Assembly: GCA_028284525.1 (NCBI GenBank)
Contig: JANQRO010000344.1
Location: 1 to 40,168, forward strand
Source: Myxococcota bacterium
GTDB taxonomy: Bacteria; Myxococcota_A; UBA9160; PR03
DNA: 40,168 nt
Reading direction: 5' to 3'
This document shows positions 6,777-17,328 of the stretch, one piece after another. The stretch's first letter is position 1. Every line of letters starts with the position of its first letter. Below the pieces are notes generated by a model that was not told where the DNA came from, made no database searches, and worked only from the letters and a program-made list of their open reading frames with translations. The position numbers and the translations under genes are program-made.

Positions 6777-8936
6777 ATGACGACCCGTACGACGCTCTCC
6801 GAGTTCGACTCCAAGGCCCTGCTGCGCGAGTTGGGTGTGCCCGCCAGCCGGGAGCGCCTGGTCGACGGGCCCGCTGGTGTGGTCGAGGCCGCGCAGGCGC
6901 TGGGATTCCCGGTCGTGATGAAGCTCTGTGGCGCCGCGATCTCGCACAAGACCGAGCGGGATCTGCTGCGATTGAATCTTGTTTCCCCCGAGGGCGTCCG
7001 CGCAGCGGCCGAGACCCTCTGGGCCCAGCGCCGGCCCGAGGATGGGGCGGTCGGCCTGCTGGTCGCGGAGCAGGTGGAGGGACGCCGGGAGCTCATCGCA
7101 GGCGTGGTGCGAGACCCCCAGTTCGGCCCCTGTGTGCTCGTCGGGCTGGGCGGCATCCTCGCCGAGGCCCTGGGAGACGTGGTCTTCGGGGTCGCGCCCC
7201 TCGATCGCGCCGAAGCGCGCCGCATGATCGAGAGTCTCAGCGCCGCCCACCTCGTGACCGACCCCTTTCGCGGTGAAGGTCCCGGCGACCTCGACGCCAT
7301 CGCCGACGTCCTCGTCGCCCTGGGAGACCTCGCCGTCCGGGACCCGGGCATCGAGAGCGTCGACGTGAACCCGCTGATCCTCCGCGAGGGGGCACCGGTC
7401 GCCGTCGACGCGTTGGTCGTGCGACGCAGCCCGGCGCCCGAATCCGTCGAAGCCCCGGCCCCGGTCTCCGGCGACGCGATCCGCGAGCGCTTCCGACCGC
7501 TCTTCCACCCGAAGGGGGTGATCGTGGCCGGCGCCTCGAGCCACCCGGGGAAGTTCGGGTTCGTCGCTCTGCACAACCTCCGGCGCTGTGGCTACGGGGG
7601 GGCGATCTTTCCGGTGAATCGGGAGGGCGCGGAGATCTTGGGCGCGCCGAGTCTGCGCGACGTCTCGGAGGTACCGCCGGGGGAGGCCGATCTGGTCTTC
7701 GTGTGCACCCCCGCGCCCGCCAACGCGGAGCTGCTGCGGGCCTGCGCCAAGGCGGGGGTGCGGGCCGCCTTCGTCGCGAGCGGTGGCTACCGCGAGGCCG
7801 GCGAGGACGGCGAGGTCCTCGAAGACGAGCTCGTCGCCACCGCCGACGAGCTCGGCATCGTTCTCGCGGGCCCGAACGGCCAGGGATTGATCTCGACGCC
7901 GGCGAAGATGTGCGCGCAGATCGTCGCGCCGTATCCGCCCCCGGGCCGCATCTCGGTGGCGAGCCAGAGCGGGAACCTCGTGTCCTCGTTCTTGAACTAC
8001 GCCACCCAGACCGGAGTGGGGATCTCCAAGGCGGTCTCGGCAGGCAACGCGGCGCAGACCGACATCGCCCACTATCTCGACTACTTCGCCGAGGACCCCG
8101 AGACCGACGTCGTCGTCGCCTACATCGAGGGCGTGCCCGACGGTTCCCGTTTCGTCCGCGCCCTCGAACGGTTGACGCCGCGCAAGCCCCTGGTCCTGGT
8201 CAAGGGCGGGGTGGGGAGCGAGGGGCAGAAGGCCGCCCTCTCCCACACGGGCTCCCTCGCCACCGACGACCGCGTGTTCTCCGGGGTGTGTCGCCAACAC
8301 GGCGTGCTCCGCGCCCCCACCGTCGAGGAGGCCTTCGAGTGGGCCGCCACCCTGGCCAGCCAACCGCTGCCGCGGGGTCGGCGCACCGTCGTGTTCACCA
8401 CCGCCGGCGGCTGGGGGGTGCTCTCCGCCGACGCCTGCGCCGCCGCCGGGCTCGACTTGATGGAGCTCCCCATCGACATCCGCGACGCCGTCGACGAGAT
8501 GGTGCCGGCCCGCTGGAGTCGCGGGAATCCCCTCGATCTGGCCGGGGGCGAGACCCGCGACACGGTGACCGCGGTGCTCGACCTGCTCTGCGCGCATCCG
8601 GAGGTCGACGCGGTGATCCACCTGGGGTTGGGGATCCAGGCCGCGACGGCCGAGCTCATGCGCAACGGACCCTTCTATCCCGACTTCGGTCTCGACCGCA
8701 TGACCGACTTCCACACCAATCAGGACCGCCGGTATGCCGAGGCGGCAGCCGAGGCCTCGGCTCGCCACGGCACCCCGGTGCTCTCCGCCACCGAGTTGGT
8801 CTACACCGATCGCGAGTACGGCAACTCCGGGCCCCTCGCGGTCAAGGCCGTGGGGCGCGTCTGCTACCCGAGCGCCCACCGCGCGATCCGCGCGTTGCGC
8901 GCGCTGTGCGACTACGCGGAGTTCCGGTCCCGCTGA
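6777..8936 (+). CDS. Acyl-CoA synthetase (NDP-forming), single-chain, ATP-grasp domain first
   Basis: A 719-residue member of the acetate--CoA ligase (ADP-forming) family, which interconverts acyl-CoA plus ADP and phosphate with free acid, CoA and ATP. Residues about 1-220 are an ATP-grasp_5 domain (FPVVMKLCGAAISHKTERD, then VGLGGILAEALGDVVFG). Residues about 240-380 are a CoA-binding domain (FHPKGVIVAGASSHPGKFG). The rest is succinyl-CoA-ligase-like and carries the phospho-accepting histidine in ALSHTGSLATDD. The common fused order puts the CoA-binding part first, so here the halves are swapped. The ATG at 6777 is the first Met of the homologous region. It ends 9 bp from the convergent speA stop. 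Substrate unknown; acetate, propionate or aryl acids are all possible. Confidence 0.85.
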   Translation: MTTRTTLSEFDSKALLRELGVPASRERLVDGPAGVVEAAQALGFPVVMKLCGAAISHKTERDLLRLNLVSPEGVRAAAETLWAQRRPEDGAVGLLVAEQVEGRRELIAGVVRDPQFGPCVLVGLGGILAEALGDVVFGVAPLDRAEARRMIESLSAAHLVTDPFRGEGPGDLDAIADVLVALGDLAVRDPGIESVDVNPLILREGAPVAVDALVVRRSPAPESVEAPAPVSGDAIRERFRPLFHPKGVIVAGASSHPGKFGFVALHNLRRCGYGGAIFPVNREGAEILGAPSLRDVSEVPPGEADLVFVCTPAPANAELLRACAKAGVRAAFVASGGYREAGEDGEVLEDELVATADELGIVLAGPNGQGLISTPAKMCAQIVAPYPPPGRISVASQSGNLVSSFLNYATQTGVGISKAVSAGNAAQTDIAHYLDYFAEDPETDVVVAYIEGVPDGSRFVRALERLTPRKPLVLVKGGVGSEGQKAALSHTGSLATDDRVFSGVCRQHGVLRAPTVEEAFEWAATLASQPLPRGRRTVVFTTAGGWGVLSADACAAAGLDLMELPIDIRDAVDEMVPARWSRGNPLDLAGGETRDTVTAVLDLLCAHPEVDAVIHLGLGIQAATAELMRNGPFYPDFGLDRMTDFHTNQDRRYAEAAAEASARHGTPVLSATELVYTDREYGNSGPLAVKAVGRVCYPSAHRAIRALRALCDYAEFRSR

Positions 8937-8945
8937 GCTCGAGCG

Positions 8946-10850
<1,905 letters not shown>

Positions 10851-10902
10851 GCGTCGATGTGGCTCCGCGTCCCGACCCGTTCCGCACCGCGGGTGGCCGC
10901 GT

Positions 10903-12195
10903 CTAGCGGCCGGATCCCTCGGGCAGGTCGAGCTCCTGTTCCTCGCGCGAGGCGAGGTCGCGCACCCGCATCTTACCGCGGGCCGCCTCGTCGGGGCCGA
11001 TCATCACGACCCGCTCCACCCCGGCCCTGGAGGCGTCGGCCAGCACGCGTTTGAGGCGGGCGGCCCCCAGCACCACCTCGACCGAACGTCCCTCGCCGCG
11101 CAGTGCCCGCGCGACGCGGAGGGCGGCGGGCCGCTGGGCCTCGTCGAGGGGGACGACCACGTCGCCCACATCGCGGGAGAGGGTGGGAAGCCGATCGAGA
11201 TCGGCGAGGAGCTCCGCGATCACGACGTCGCCAAAGCCAAAGCCCACCGCCGGCATCGCCGGCCCGCCCAGGGTCTCGACGAGGCGGTCGTAGCGGCCGC
11301 CGCCGAACACCGCGCGCAGCGTGGCGCCGGCGTCGAAGCCCTCGAAGACGATGCCCGTGTAGTAGGCGAGGCCGCGCACCACCGACGCGTCGAAATGGAC
11401 GTAGGGGCCGATCCCGTAGGCCTCGAGCAGCTCGAAGAGACGCCGCAGCTCCGCGGCGGCGGCCGAATTCGGGGGCGCTTCGCGCAGCGCGTCGTCCAGG
11501 TCGTCGATGGCGAGCCGGTCGACCACCTCGCCGGAAGCGTCGCGGGTGAGGCCGACCTCGCCCTGCGGATCGCTCAGGAGATCCACGACGGCGTCGCGAC
11601 CGATCTTGGAGAGCTTATCGATCGCGATACAGAGGGGTCCGAAGACGTCGGGCCGGTCCCGCAACACGCCCCCGCGCAGGCTCTCTTCGAGGAGCGCGCG
11701 GCTGTTCACGCGGACCTGGACCTCTCCGTTCCCCAGCCCGACCCGCTCGAGGAGCGCAAAGATGGCGGAGAGGAGCTCGGCCTCCGCGGCCACCCCCGGC
11801 TCGCCCAGGATCTCCGCGTCCCACTGATAGTGCTCGCGTTTGCGCCCGCGGGTCATGCGCTCGTAGCGCCAGTTCTGTCCGATCGTGAACCAACGCAACG
11901 GGAGCCGCAGCGCCCCGGCGCGCGCGATCACCATCCGCGAGATCGACGGCGTGAGCTCCGGGCGCAGCGCCAGGTGTCGCCCGTGGAGCTCGAAGTGGTA
12001 GAGCTGCTCGACGATCTCTTCGCCGGCCTTGCGGATGAAGAGATCGGCGTGTTCGACGATCGGCGCGTCGATCTCCTCGAAGGCGAAGGCCCGCGCCACG
12101 GCGCGGAAGTGGTCGAAGAGCCAGCTCCGGAACCGCATGTCCTCCGGGTAGAAGTCACGGGTGCCGCGCGGGGCCTGGAGCTCGCGTTTCGCCAT
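10903..12195 (-). CDS. hisS: Histidine--tRNA ligase
   Basis: A 430-residue class II aminoacyl-tRNA synthetase. It begins LQAPRGTRDFYPEDM and has ALRPELTPSISRM. Motif 2 is WRYERMTRGRKREHYQWDAEI. The histidine-binding motif is RGLAYYTGIVFEG, and motif 3 is PAVGFGFGDVV. The C-terminal domain, about residues 325-430, fits the anticodon-binding fold. The motif-2 loop is of the MTRGR-x-RE type known from eukaryotic/archaeal and some alphaproteobacterial HisRS, not the common bacterial RPQ-GR-RQFHQ type. This could reflect transfer and altered tRNA-His recognition (inference). The ATG shares one base with the HIT stop (TGATG). Confidence 0.93.
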   Translation of the reverse strand: MAKRELQAPRGTRDFYPEDMRFRSWLFDHFRAVARAFAFEEIDAPIVEHADLFIRKAGEEIVEQLYHFELHGRHLALRPELTPSISRMVIARAGALRLPLRWFTIGQNWRYERMTRGRKREHYQWDAEILGEPGVAAEAELLSAIFALLERVGLGNGEVQVRVNSRALLEESLRGGVLRDRPDVFGPLCIAIDKLSKIGRDAVVDLLSDPQGEVGLTRDASGEVVDRLAIDDLDDALREAPPNSAAAAELRRLFELLEAYGIGPYVHFDASVVRGLAYYTGIVFEGFDAGATLRAVFGGGRYDRLVETLGGPAMPAVGFGFGDVVIAELLADLDRLPTLSRDVGDVVVPLDEAQRPAALRVARALRGEGRSVEVVLGAARLKRVLADASRAGVERVVMIGPDEAARGKMRVRDLASREEQELDLPEGSGR

Positions 12196-12536
12196 CAGCC
12201 CGGAGGCCAGGAGAGCGACCGACCGCCGATCACGTGGAGGTGGAGGTGGAAGACGGTCTGGCCGGCGCCGGCGCCGTTGTTCACGACGACGCGGAAGTCC
12301 TCGAGACCCGCGTCCCGCGCCGCCCGGGTCGCCACCCGCATCAGGTGGCCGAGCAGCGCCTCGTCCCCGTCCTCGGAGGCCGAGAGCATCGGGATCGGCT
12401 TGCGGGGGATCACGAGGAGGTGGGTCGGCGCCTGGGGGTTGATGTCGCGAAACACCAGCGCGCGGTCGTCCTCGTAGACGAACTCGGTCGGGATCTCGCC
12501 CCGCGCGATCTGGCCAAAGATCGTGTCGTCGCTCAT
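12195..12536 (-). CDS. HIT-family (HinT-like) nucleotide hydrolase
   Basis: A 113-residue histidine-triad protein. The triad is [10 protein letters not shown] near the C-terminus, and the N-terminal [14 protein letters not shown] plus [19 protein letters not shown] are classic HinT blocks. HinT enzymes are purine nucleoside phosphoramidases that hydrolyse AMP-linked substrates such as aminoacyl-adenylates. It overlaps hisS by one base, so it is probably co-transcribed with a synthetase that makes such adenylates; the functional link is only suggestive. Full length for the family. The C-terminus ends in SLSWPPG, where many homologues read R-x-L-x-WPPG. Confidence 0.92.
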   Translation of the reverse strand: MSDDTIFGQIARGEIPTEFVYEDDRALVFRDINPQAPTHLLVIPRKPIPMLSASEDGDEALLGHLMRVATRAARDAGLEDFRVVVNNGAGAGQTVFHLHLHVIGGRSLSWPPG

Positions 12537-12725
12537 CTCGCCTCCGCGGACGGGTCGGCGCCCGCAGCCGCCACGCGATCGATCTCGCGGCGAGGGGACA
12601 CGCCCCTTGGGGAGCTCGCTCCGCCCCACGCGATCGGCACCGCGCGCCGACGGCCGGGTCTCGCACTCTGCGCCAGCGCTGCAAGCTCGCGAAAGCAGGA
12701 CGCTATCGCCAGTCCCGGGTCGCGT

Positions 12726-12760
12726 CGCCGGCGCCCCGCGCTCAAGTTTCGGCGCCGGCG
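12726..12760. repeat. GC-rich inverted repeat in the hinT/topB divergent region
   Basis: CGCCGGCGCC (12726-12735) and GGCGCCGGCG (12751-12760) are perfect 10-bp arms around a 15-bp spacer. The right arm extends into the palindrome GGCGCCGGCGCC (12751-12762). It could be a hairpin or an operator in the 297-bp gap between divergent genes. Such GC palindromes are fairly common in DNA of this composition, so its meaning is uncertain. Confidence 0.35.
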
Positions 12761-12775
12761 CCCGACTGCGTCAGC

Positions 12776-12804
12776 TTGTCAGGGAAAAAAGGCCGGGCTA
12801 AGCA
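12776..12804 (+). promoter_or_regulatory. Candidate sigma-70-type promoter for topB
   Basis: TTGTCA (12776-12781) and TAAGCA (12799-12804) are separated by exactly 17 bp. The -35 matches consensus at five of six bases; the -10 is weak. The spacer includes an A6 run. Transcription would start near 12811, about 23 nt before the GTG start of the topoisomerase gene, leaving room for its GAAGAGGT Shine-Dalgarno. Confidence 0.42.
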
Positions 12805-12833
12805 GAGGCCGCTCCGTCCCGGGAAGAGGTCAC

Positions 12834-15590
12834 GTGGCCAAGGCACTGATCATTACGGAGAAGCCCAGCGTGGCGCGCGACATCGCCGCGGCGGTGGGCG
12901 GGTTCGACGAGAACGAGGATTTCTTCGAGAACGACCAGTACGTCCTGAGTTGGGCGGTCGGTCACCTCTTCGAACTCCTCGAGCCCGAAGAGATCGACGA
13001 CGCCTACAAACGCTGGACCCTCGACACCCTCCCGATCATCCCCGACGGCTTCCAGCTGAAGCCGAAGAGCCGCCAACGCGACCGCGTCCGCGCCGTCAAG
13101 ACGCTCCTCGAGCGCGACGACGTCGACCGCGTCATCAACGCCTGCGACGCCGGGCGCGAAGGCGAGCTCATCTTCCGGGAGATCGTCCAGTACTTCCGCT
13201 GCGAGAAGCCCGTCGAGCGGCTCTGGCTCCAGTCGATGACCGAGGACGCCATCCGCACCGGTCTCGACGCGCTGCGGCCCGGCGAAGAGCTCGAGGGGCT
13301 GGGCTCGGCCGCGGAGTGCCGCGCGTTCACCGATTGGCTGATCGGGATGAACGCCACCCGCGCCCTCACCAAGCGGCTGCGCGGGCGCCGCGAGCGCGGG
13401 GCGTGGTCGGCGGGCCGGGTGCAGACGCCCACCCTCGCGCTCCTCGTCGAGCGCGAGCTCGAGGTCCTGGCCCACATCCCCGTGCCCTACTGGCGGCTGG
13501 TCGGGCAGTTCGAGCACGCGGGACACTCCTACGAGGGGGTGTGGTTCGACCCCGCCTTCGTGCAGAGCGAGGACGCCCCCAACGCCCGGGACGACCGCAT
13601 CTTCGACGAGGCCCGCGCCCGGGCGATCCTCGCCGCGGTCCAGGGCCAGACCGGCGCCGCCCAGGAGACCCGCAAGCCCTCCAAGGAGAGCGCGCCCCGG
13701 CTCTTCGACCTCACCAGCCTCCAGCGCGAAGCCAACAGCCGGCTCGGCTGGTCGGCGCGGCGGGCCCTCTCGGCGGCCCAGCGCTGCTACGAAGGGCACA
13801 AGATCCTCACCTATCCCCGCACCGACTCGCGTTGTCTTCCCAACGACTATCGCGACACGGTGCAGGAGACCCTCCGGTCCTTTGCGGCCGCCGAGGGCGA
13901 CGTCGGCGAGACCCCGCTGGGCGCCTACGCGGCGGCGTCGCGTTACCTGCTCGACGCCGGTCTGCTGAACGAAGGGCGCACCTTCGACGACGCCAAGGTC
14001 TCCGACCACCACGCCATCATCCCGACCGGGAAGCTCCCGCCCCGGGATCTGTCGGGGGACGACAAACGTCTCTACGACCTGGTGACCCGACGCTTCCTCG
14101 CCACCTTCCACCCACCGGCGACCTGGGAGCGGGTCGAGCGGGTCACCGAGGTGGCGGAGCACAAGTTCCGGAGCCGCTCGCGCACCCTCGTCGAGCCCGG
14201 CTGGCGCAGCATCGGCGACCCCAACGTCGGCGAGGACGAGAGCGCGCTCCCGGCGCTGCACCCGGGCCAGAGCGAGGCCTCGGGGGTCGCAGTGCAGACC
14301 CGAGAGGTCGAGCTCGAGGACAATCAGACCAAGCCCCCGCCGCGGATCACCGAGGCGCGCTTGCTCTCGCTGATGGAGAACGCGGGGAAACAGGTCGAGG
14401 ACGAGGAGCTCGCCGAGGCCCTCTCCGAGCGCGGACTCGGCACCCCCGCCACCCGGGCCGAGGTGATCGAGAACCTGATCGCCAAGGGCTACGCGGTGCG
14501 TCTGGGCAAGGCGTTGCGGCCCACCGCCAAGGGCATCCGACTGATCGATATCCTCGAGCGCATCAAGATCCACCGGCTGGCCTCGGCGGAGCTCACCGGG
14601 GAGATCGAGCACCACCTCCACGAGGTCGAAGACGGCGAGCGTAGCGCCGCGGCCTTCATGCAGGAGATGGAGCAGTACACCCGCGAGATCGTCGAGATCG
14701 CCAAGACCTTCGAGTACACCGATCTCTACAAGGACGACCCGCCGCTGGGCAACTGTCCGATGTGTGATCGCCCGGTCTACGAAGGGGCGTGGTTCTACCG
14801 CTGTGTGGAGCAGCACGAGGAAGGGGAAGACTGCCCGGCGCGGATCTGGAAGGACACCTCGGGGCGCTACCTCGACCGTCAGACCGTCGAGACGCTGCTG
14901 CGCGACGGCACCTCCGGCGTGCTCGAGGGATTCACCGCGCGCAACGGCCGCACCTACTCGGGGATCCTCGAGTTCGACCGCGACGAGAAGAAGATGGTGG
15001 TGCGCCCCACCGGGTGGGAAGAGGGCTCGGTCAACGCCGACCCCGAGTACGAGGTGAACCCCGAGCCCCTCGGCAACTGCCCCTTCGAGGAGGAGTGCAA
15101 GGTCGTCGAGTCGCCGACCCACTTCGTGTGCGAGCGCAAGCTCAAGGAGGCCGACCTCGACAAGGACGCCGCCGCGGACACCGAGTCGGGAGAGGAGCGG
15201 CCCAAGAGCTGCGGCTTCAACTTCCCGCGCACCGTGTGCAAACGCGAGATCGTCCGCGACGAGGCGCTGGTCTACCTCGCGAACGGTCGCACCGATCTGC
15301 TCACCGACTTCACCTCGCGCTTCGGACGCCCCTTCTCGGCGACCCTGGTCCTCAAGAAGAACGGACGCCACGGCTTCGAGTTCCCGCCGCGGGCCCCCAA
15401 GGAGGGCGGCGCCGCGGGCGGCAAGAAGAAGGCCGGGCGCAAGAAGGCCGGCGCCAAGAAGAAGACGACGACCAAGAAGAAGACCGCCCGGCGCAAGAAG
15501 ACGGCAACCAAGAAGAAGACGACGGCGAAGAAGAAGGCCGCGGCGAAGAAAACCACCCGCAAGGCCCCCGTCAAGAAGACCAGCTCCTAA
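12834..15590 (+). CDS. Type IA DNA topoisomerase (topoisomerase III-like) with C-terminal repeats and lysine-rich tail
   Basis: A 918-residue enzyme that relaxes or decatenates DNA through a transient 5'-phosphotyrosine bond. The TOPRIM domain opens with ALIITEKPSVARDIAAAV and carries the acidic motif CDAGREGELIFREIV at about 104-118. The catalytic tyrosine is Y327 in LTYPRTDSRCLP. The EKPSVARDIA start and YPRTDS form resemble TopB more than TopA. After about residue 635 come Cys-rich topoisomerase C-terminal repeats (GNCPMC...C, GNCPFEEEC, KSCGF...C). The last 57 residues are a histone H1-like tail of KKK/TT/AA blocks with about 24 lysines. The GTG start has GAAGAGGT 5 nt upstream. It could be annotated topA or topB; the exact name is left open. 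Confidence 0.9.
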   Translation: MAKALIITEKPSVARDIAAAVGGFDENEDFFENDQYVLSWAVGHLFELLEPEEIDDAYKRWTLDTLPIIPDGFQLKPKSRQRDRVRAVKTLLERDDVDRVINACDAGREGELIFREIVQYFRCEKPVERLWLQSMTEDAIRTGLDALRPGEELEGLGSAAECRAFTDWLIGMNATRALTKRLRGRRERGAWSAGRVQTPTLALLVERELEVLAHIPVPYWRLVGQFEHAGHSYEGVWFDPAFVQSEDAPNARDDRIFDEARARAILAAVQGQTGAAQETRKPSKESAPRLFDLTSLQREANSRLGWSARRALSAAQRCYEGHKILTYPRTDSRCLPNDYRDTVQETLRSFAAAEGDVGETPLGAYAAASRYLLDAGLLNEGRTFDDAKVSDHHAIIPTGKLPPRDLSGDDKRLYDLVTRRFLATFHPPATWERVERVTEVAEHKFRSRSRTLVEPGWRSIGDPNVGEDESALPALHPGQSEASGVAVQTREVELEDNQTKPPPRITEARLLSLMENAGKQVEDEELAEALSERGLGTPATRAEVIENLIAKGYAVRLGKALRPTAKGIRLIDILERIKIHRLASAELTGEIEHHLHEVEDGERSAAAFMQEMEQYTREIVEIAKTFEYTDLYKDDPPLGNCPMCDRPVYEGAWFYRCVEQHEEGEDCPARIWKDTSGRYLDRQTVETLLRDGTSGVLEGFTARNGRTYSGILEFDRDEKKMVVRPTGWEEGSVNADPEYEVNPEPLGNCPFEEECKVVESPTHFVCERKLKEADLDKDAAADTESGEERPKSCGFNFPRTVCKREIVRDEALVYLANGRTDLLTDFTSRFGRPFSATLVLKKNGRHGFEFPPRAPKEGGAAGGKKKAGRKKAGAKKKTTTKKKTARRKKTATKKKTTAKKKAAAKKTTRKAPVKKTSS

Positions 15591-15698
15591 CGCCCCGCGG
15601 GTCCTCGCCCGGCCCGCGCGTCAAGTACGATTCCTGCGCAGCCGATAGGTGCCGACGGCCGCCGCGGCTGGCCCGCGGGCGGCGCAGTGGAGCGGGTG

Positions 15699-16355
15699 AT
15701 GAGGAACGTCTTCGCAGCTTCGATCCGCGTACTCTGCGCGGGTCTCCTGGCCGGCCTCTGGTTCGGGGTGGCCGGTGGCGCCGGCGACGCCGAGGCGTCG
15801 CTCTACAAGTGCCAGAACCGCGACGGCACCGTTCGCTACCAGCAGACCCCCTGCAACGTCGGCAATCGCGGCACCCGTCTCGAGACCCACTCGCCCCCCG
15901 AGCGCGACCGCGCCTATCCGAGCGGGGGCGCCACCTGGGGCGACGTGCGGCGCGCCAAGGCCCAGTGCGACGAAGCTGCGCGACGCAGCTACGGCGAGTC
16001 CGACCCGCGACGTCAGGAGCAGCGCGCGCGCTGTATGGAGCGCGTCGAGCGGGCGTGCAGCGACAAGAACAGCTCGCGCTGTCGCAGCGAACTGCGCCGC
16101 ACCGGGCGCAAGGTGGAACGGGCGCGGGGCCAGCAACGCCGCGCCACCCGCGCGAGCGCCCGTTCGGGTGCCGGCGCGCGGGACCTCGAGCTGAGTACCG
16201 CCAAGGCCAGCTGTCACGCGTGGTCGGGTGCCGACCCGAGCTATCGGACGCGGCAGGGCCGCGAGCGGGCCTGCGACGCCCTCGCGGCCGCGTGCCGCGC
16301 GGATCGCTACGGCCCGGAATGTCGCCAGCGGATCCAGCAGCTCCAGCCGCGCTAG
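15699..16355 (+). CDS. Secreted DUF4124-domain protein
   Basis: A 218-residue exported protein of unknown role. A signal peptide (about residues 1-32, hydrophobic core VLCAGLLAGLWFGVAGGA, then AEA) is followed at once by SLYKCQNRDGTVRYQQTPC. That segment matches the short DUF4124 module of many proteobacterial envelope proteins. The rest is very rich in Arg, Gln, Glu and Cys, with spaced cysteines that could form disulfides, and is probably helical. The ATG at 15699 has GGAG 7 nt upstream; a GTG at 15687 is an in-frame alternative. It lies 108 bp after the topoisomerase gene. No specific function should be assigned. Confidence 0.75.
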   Translation: MRNVFAASIRVLCAGLLAGLWFGVAGGAGDAEASLYKCQNRDGTVRYQQTPCNVGNRGTRLETHSPPERDRAYPSGGATWGDVRRAKAQCDEAARRSYGESDPRRQEQRARCMERVERACSDKNSSRCRSELRRTGRKVERARGQQRRATRASARSGAGARDLELSTAKASCHAWSGADPSYRTRQGRERACDALAAACRADRYGPECRQRIQQLQPR

Positions 16356-16511
16356 CGCCCCGTCGTCGCGGCCTCGCGCGTGGCGACGCTGCGGCGGCCA
16401 CGTGTGTCTCGAAGAACGCAGATCGCGGTCGGTCGCCGTCGTCCAGCGCGGGGCGAGCCCCGCGTCGTCGCGACGGATGCGGCGGGTCGCGAGCTTTGCG
16501 AAGCTTCCCAC

Positions 16512-17288
16512 ATGACGGGGCTTCGCATGTTCGCCCAGCCCGAGCTTCGCAAGCCGACGCTGGTCATCGCGCTCGAGGGCTGGAACGATGCCGGCGAGGC
16601 CGCGACCACGGCGGCGCGCTACATCGCGCGGCAGAACAGCGGCGAGCGCTTCGCCGAGCTCGACGGAGAAGAGTTCTACGACTTCACCGTGCGGCGGCCG
16701 CAGGTCGAGGTCGACGCCGGGGTCGTCAGCAAGGTCACCTGGCCGACCAACGAGTTCTTCAGTGCTCCCGCCGACGCCGAGTCGGACATCGTGGTCGGGG
16801 TCGGCGTGGAGCCCCACCTCCGCTGGCGCACCTTCAGCGACGAGGTGATCGGCATGGTCGACGACCTCGGGATCCAGAAGGTGGCCCTGCTCGGCGCCTA
16901 TCTGGCGGACGTGCTCTACTCGCGTCCGGTCGAGGTGAGCGGCGTCGCGAGCTCGCCGGAGGTCGTGTCCAAGCTCGGGATCGAGCCCACGACCTATCAC
17001 GGCCCCACCGGAATGATCGGGGTGCTGGGCTACCGACTCCGCGAGCACGGCTGCGAGGTGGCGAGCTTGTGGGCCGGACTGCCCCACTACGTGAACGTCT
17101 CCCCCAACCCGCGTGGCTCTCTCGCGCTGATCGAGAAGCTCTCCGAGTTCGTCGGGCTCCGGGTCGACCTCGAGCCCTTGCGCAGCGCCGCCGCCGAGTG
17201 CGAGGAGCGCGTCTCGGCGATGGTCGCGGCGGACCCGGAACTCACCGAGTACGTCCGGCAGCTGAAGCGCCGCGAATTCGCCCAGTAG
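16512..17288 (+). CDS. PAC2-family protein
   Basis: A 258-residue protein of the PAC2 (proteasome assembly chaperone 2-like) family, whose bacterial members have no settled function. Family features visible are LVIALEGWNDAGEAATTAARYI near the N-terminus, VTWPTNEFF, a long central alpha/beta fold and GYRLREHGCEVASLWAGLPHYVNVSPNPRGSLALIEKLSEFVG. The start used is the ATG at 16512 (MTGLRMF); a second ATG five codons in is possible. It ends 40 bp from the convergent Trm112-like gene. No proteasome genes are present here, so its client is unknown. Confidence 0.82.
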   Translation: MTGLRMFAQPELRKPTLVIALEGWNDAGEAATTAARYIARQNSGERFAELDGEEFYDFTVRRPQVEVDAGVVSKVTWPTNEFFSAPADAESDIVVGVGVEPHLRWRTFSDEVIGMVDDLGIQKVALLGAYLADVLYSRPVEVSGVASSPEVVSKLGIEPTTYHGPTGMIGVLGYRLREHGCEVASLWAGLPHYVNVSPNPRGSLALIEKLSEFVGLRVDLEPLRSAAAECEERVSAMVAADPELTEYVRQLKRREFAQ

Positions 17289-17304
17289 GCGTCGGCGGAG
17301 ACAA

Positions 17305-17320
17305 GCGGGCGGAGACCCGC
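17305..17320. terminator. Weak hairpin between convergent genes
   Basis: GCGGG and CCCGC flank a 6-nt loop in the 40-bp gap between the PAC2 and Trm112-like genes. It might end transcription from both sides, but the stem is short and there is no T-run. Confidence 0.22.
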
Positions 17321-17328
17321 GCGCCGCG

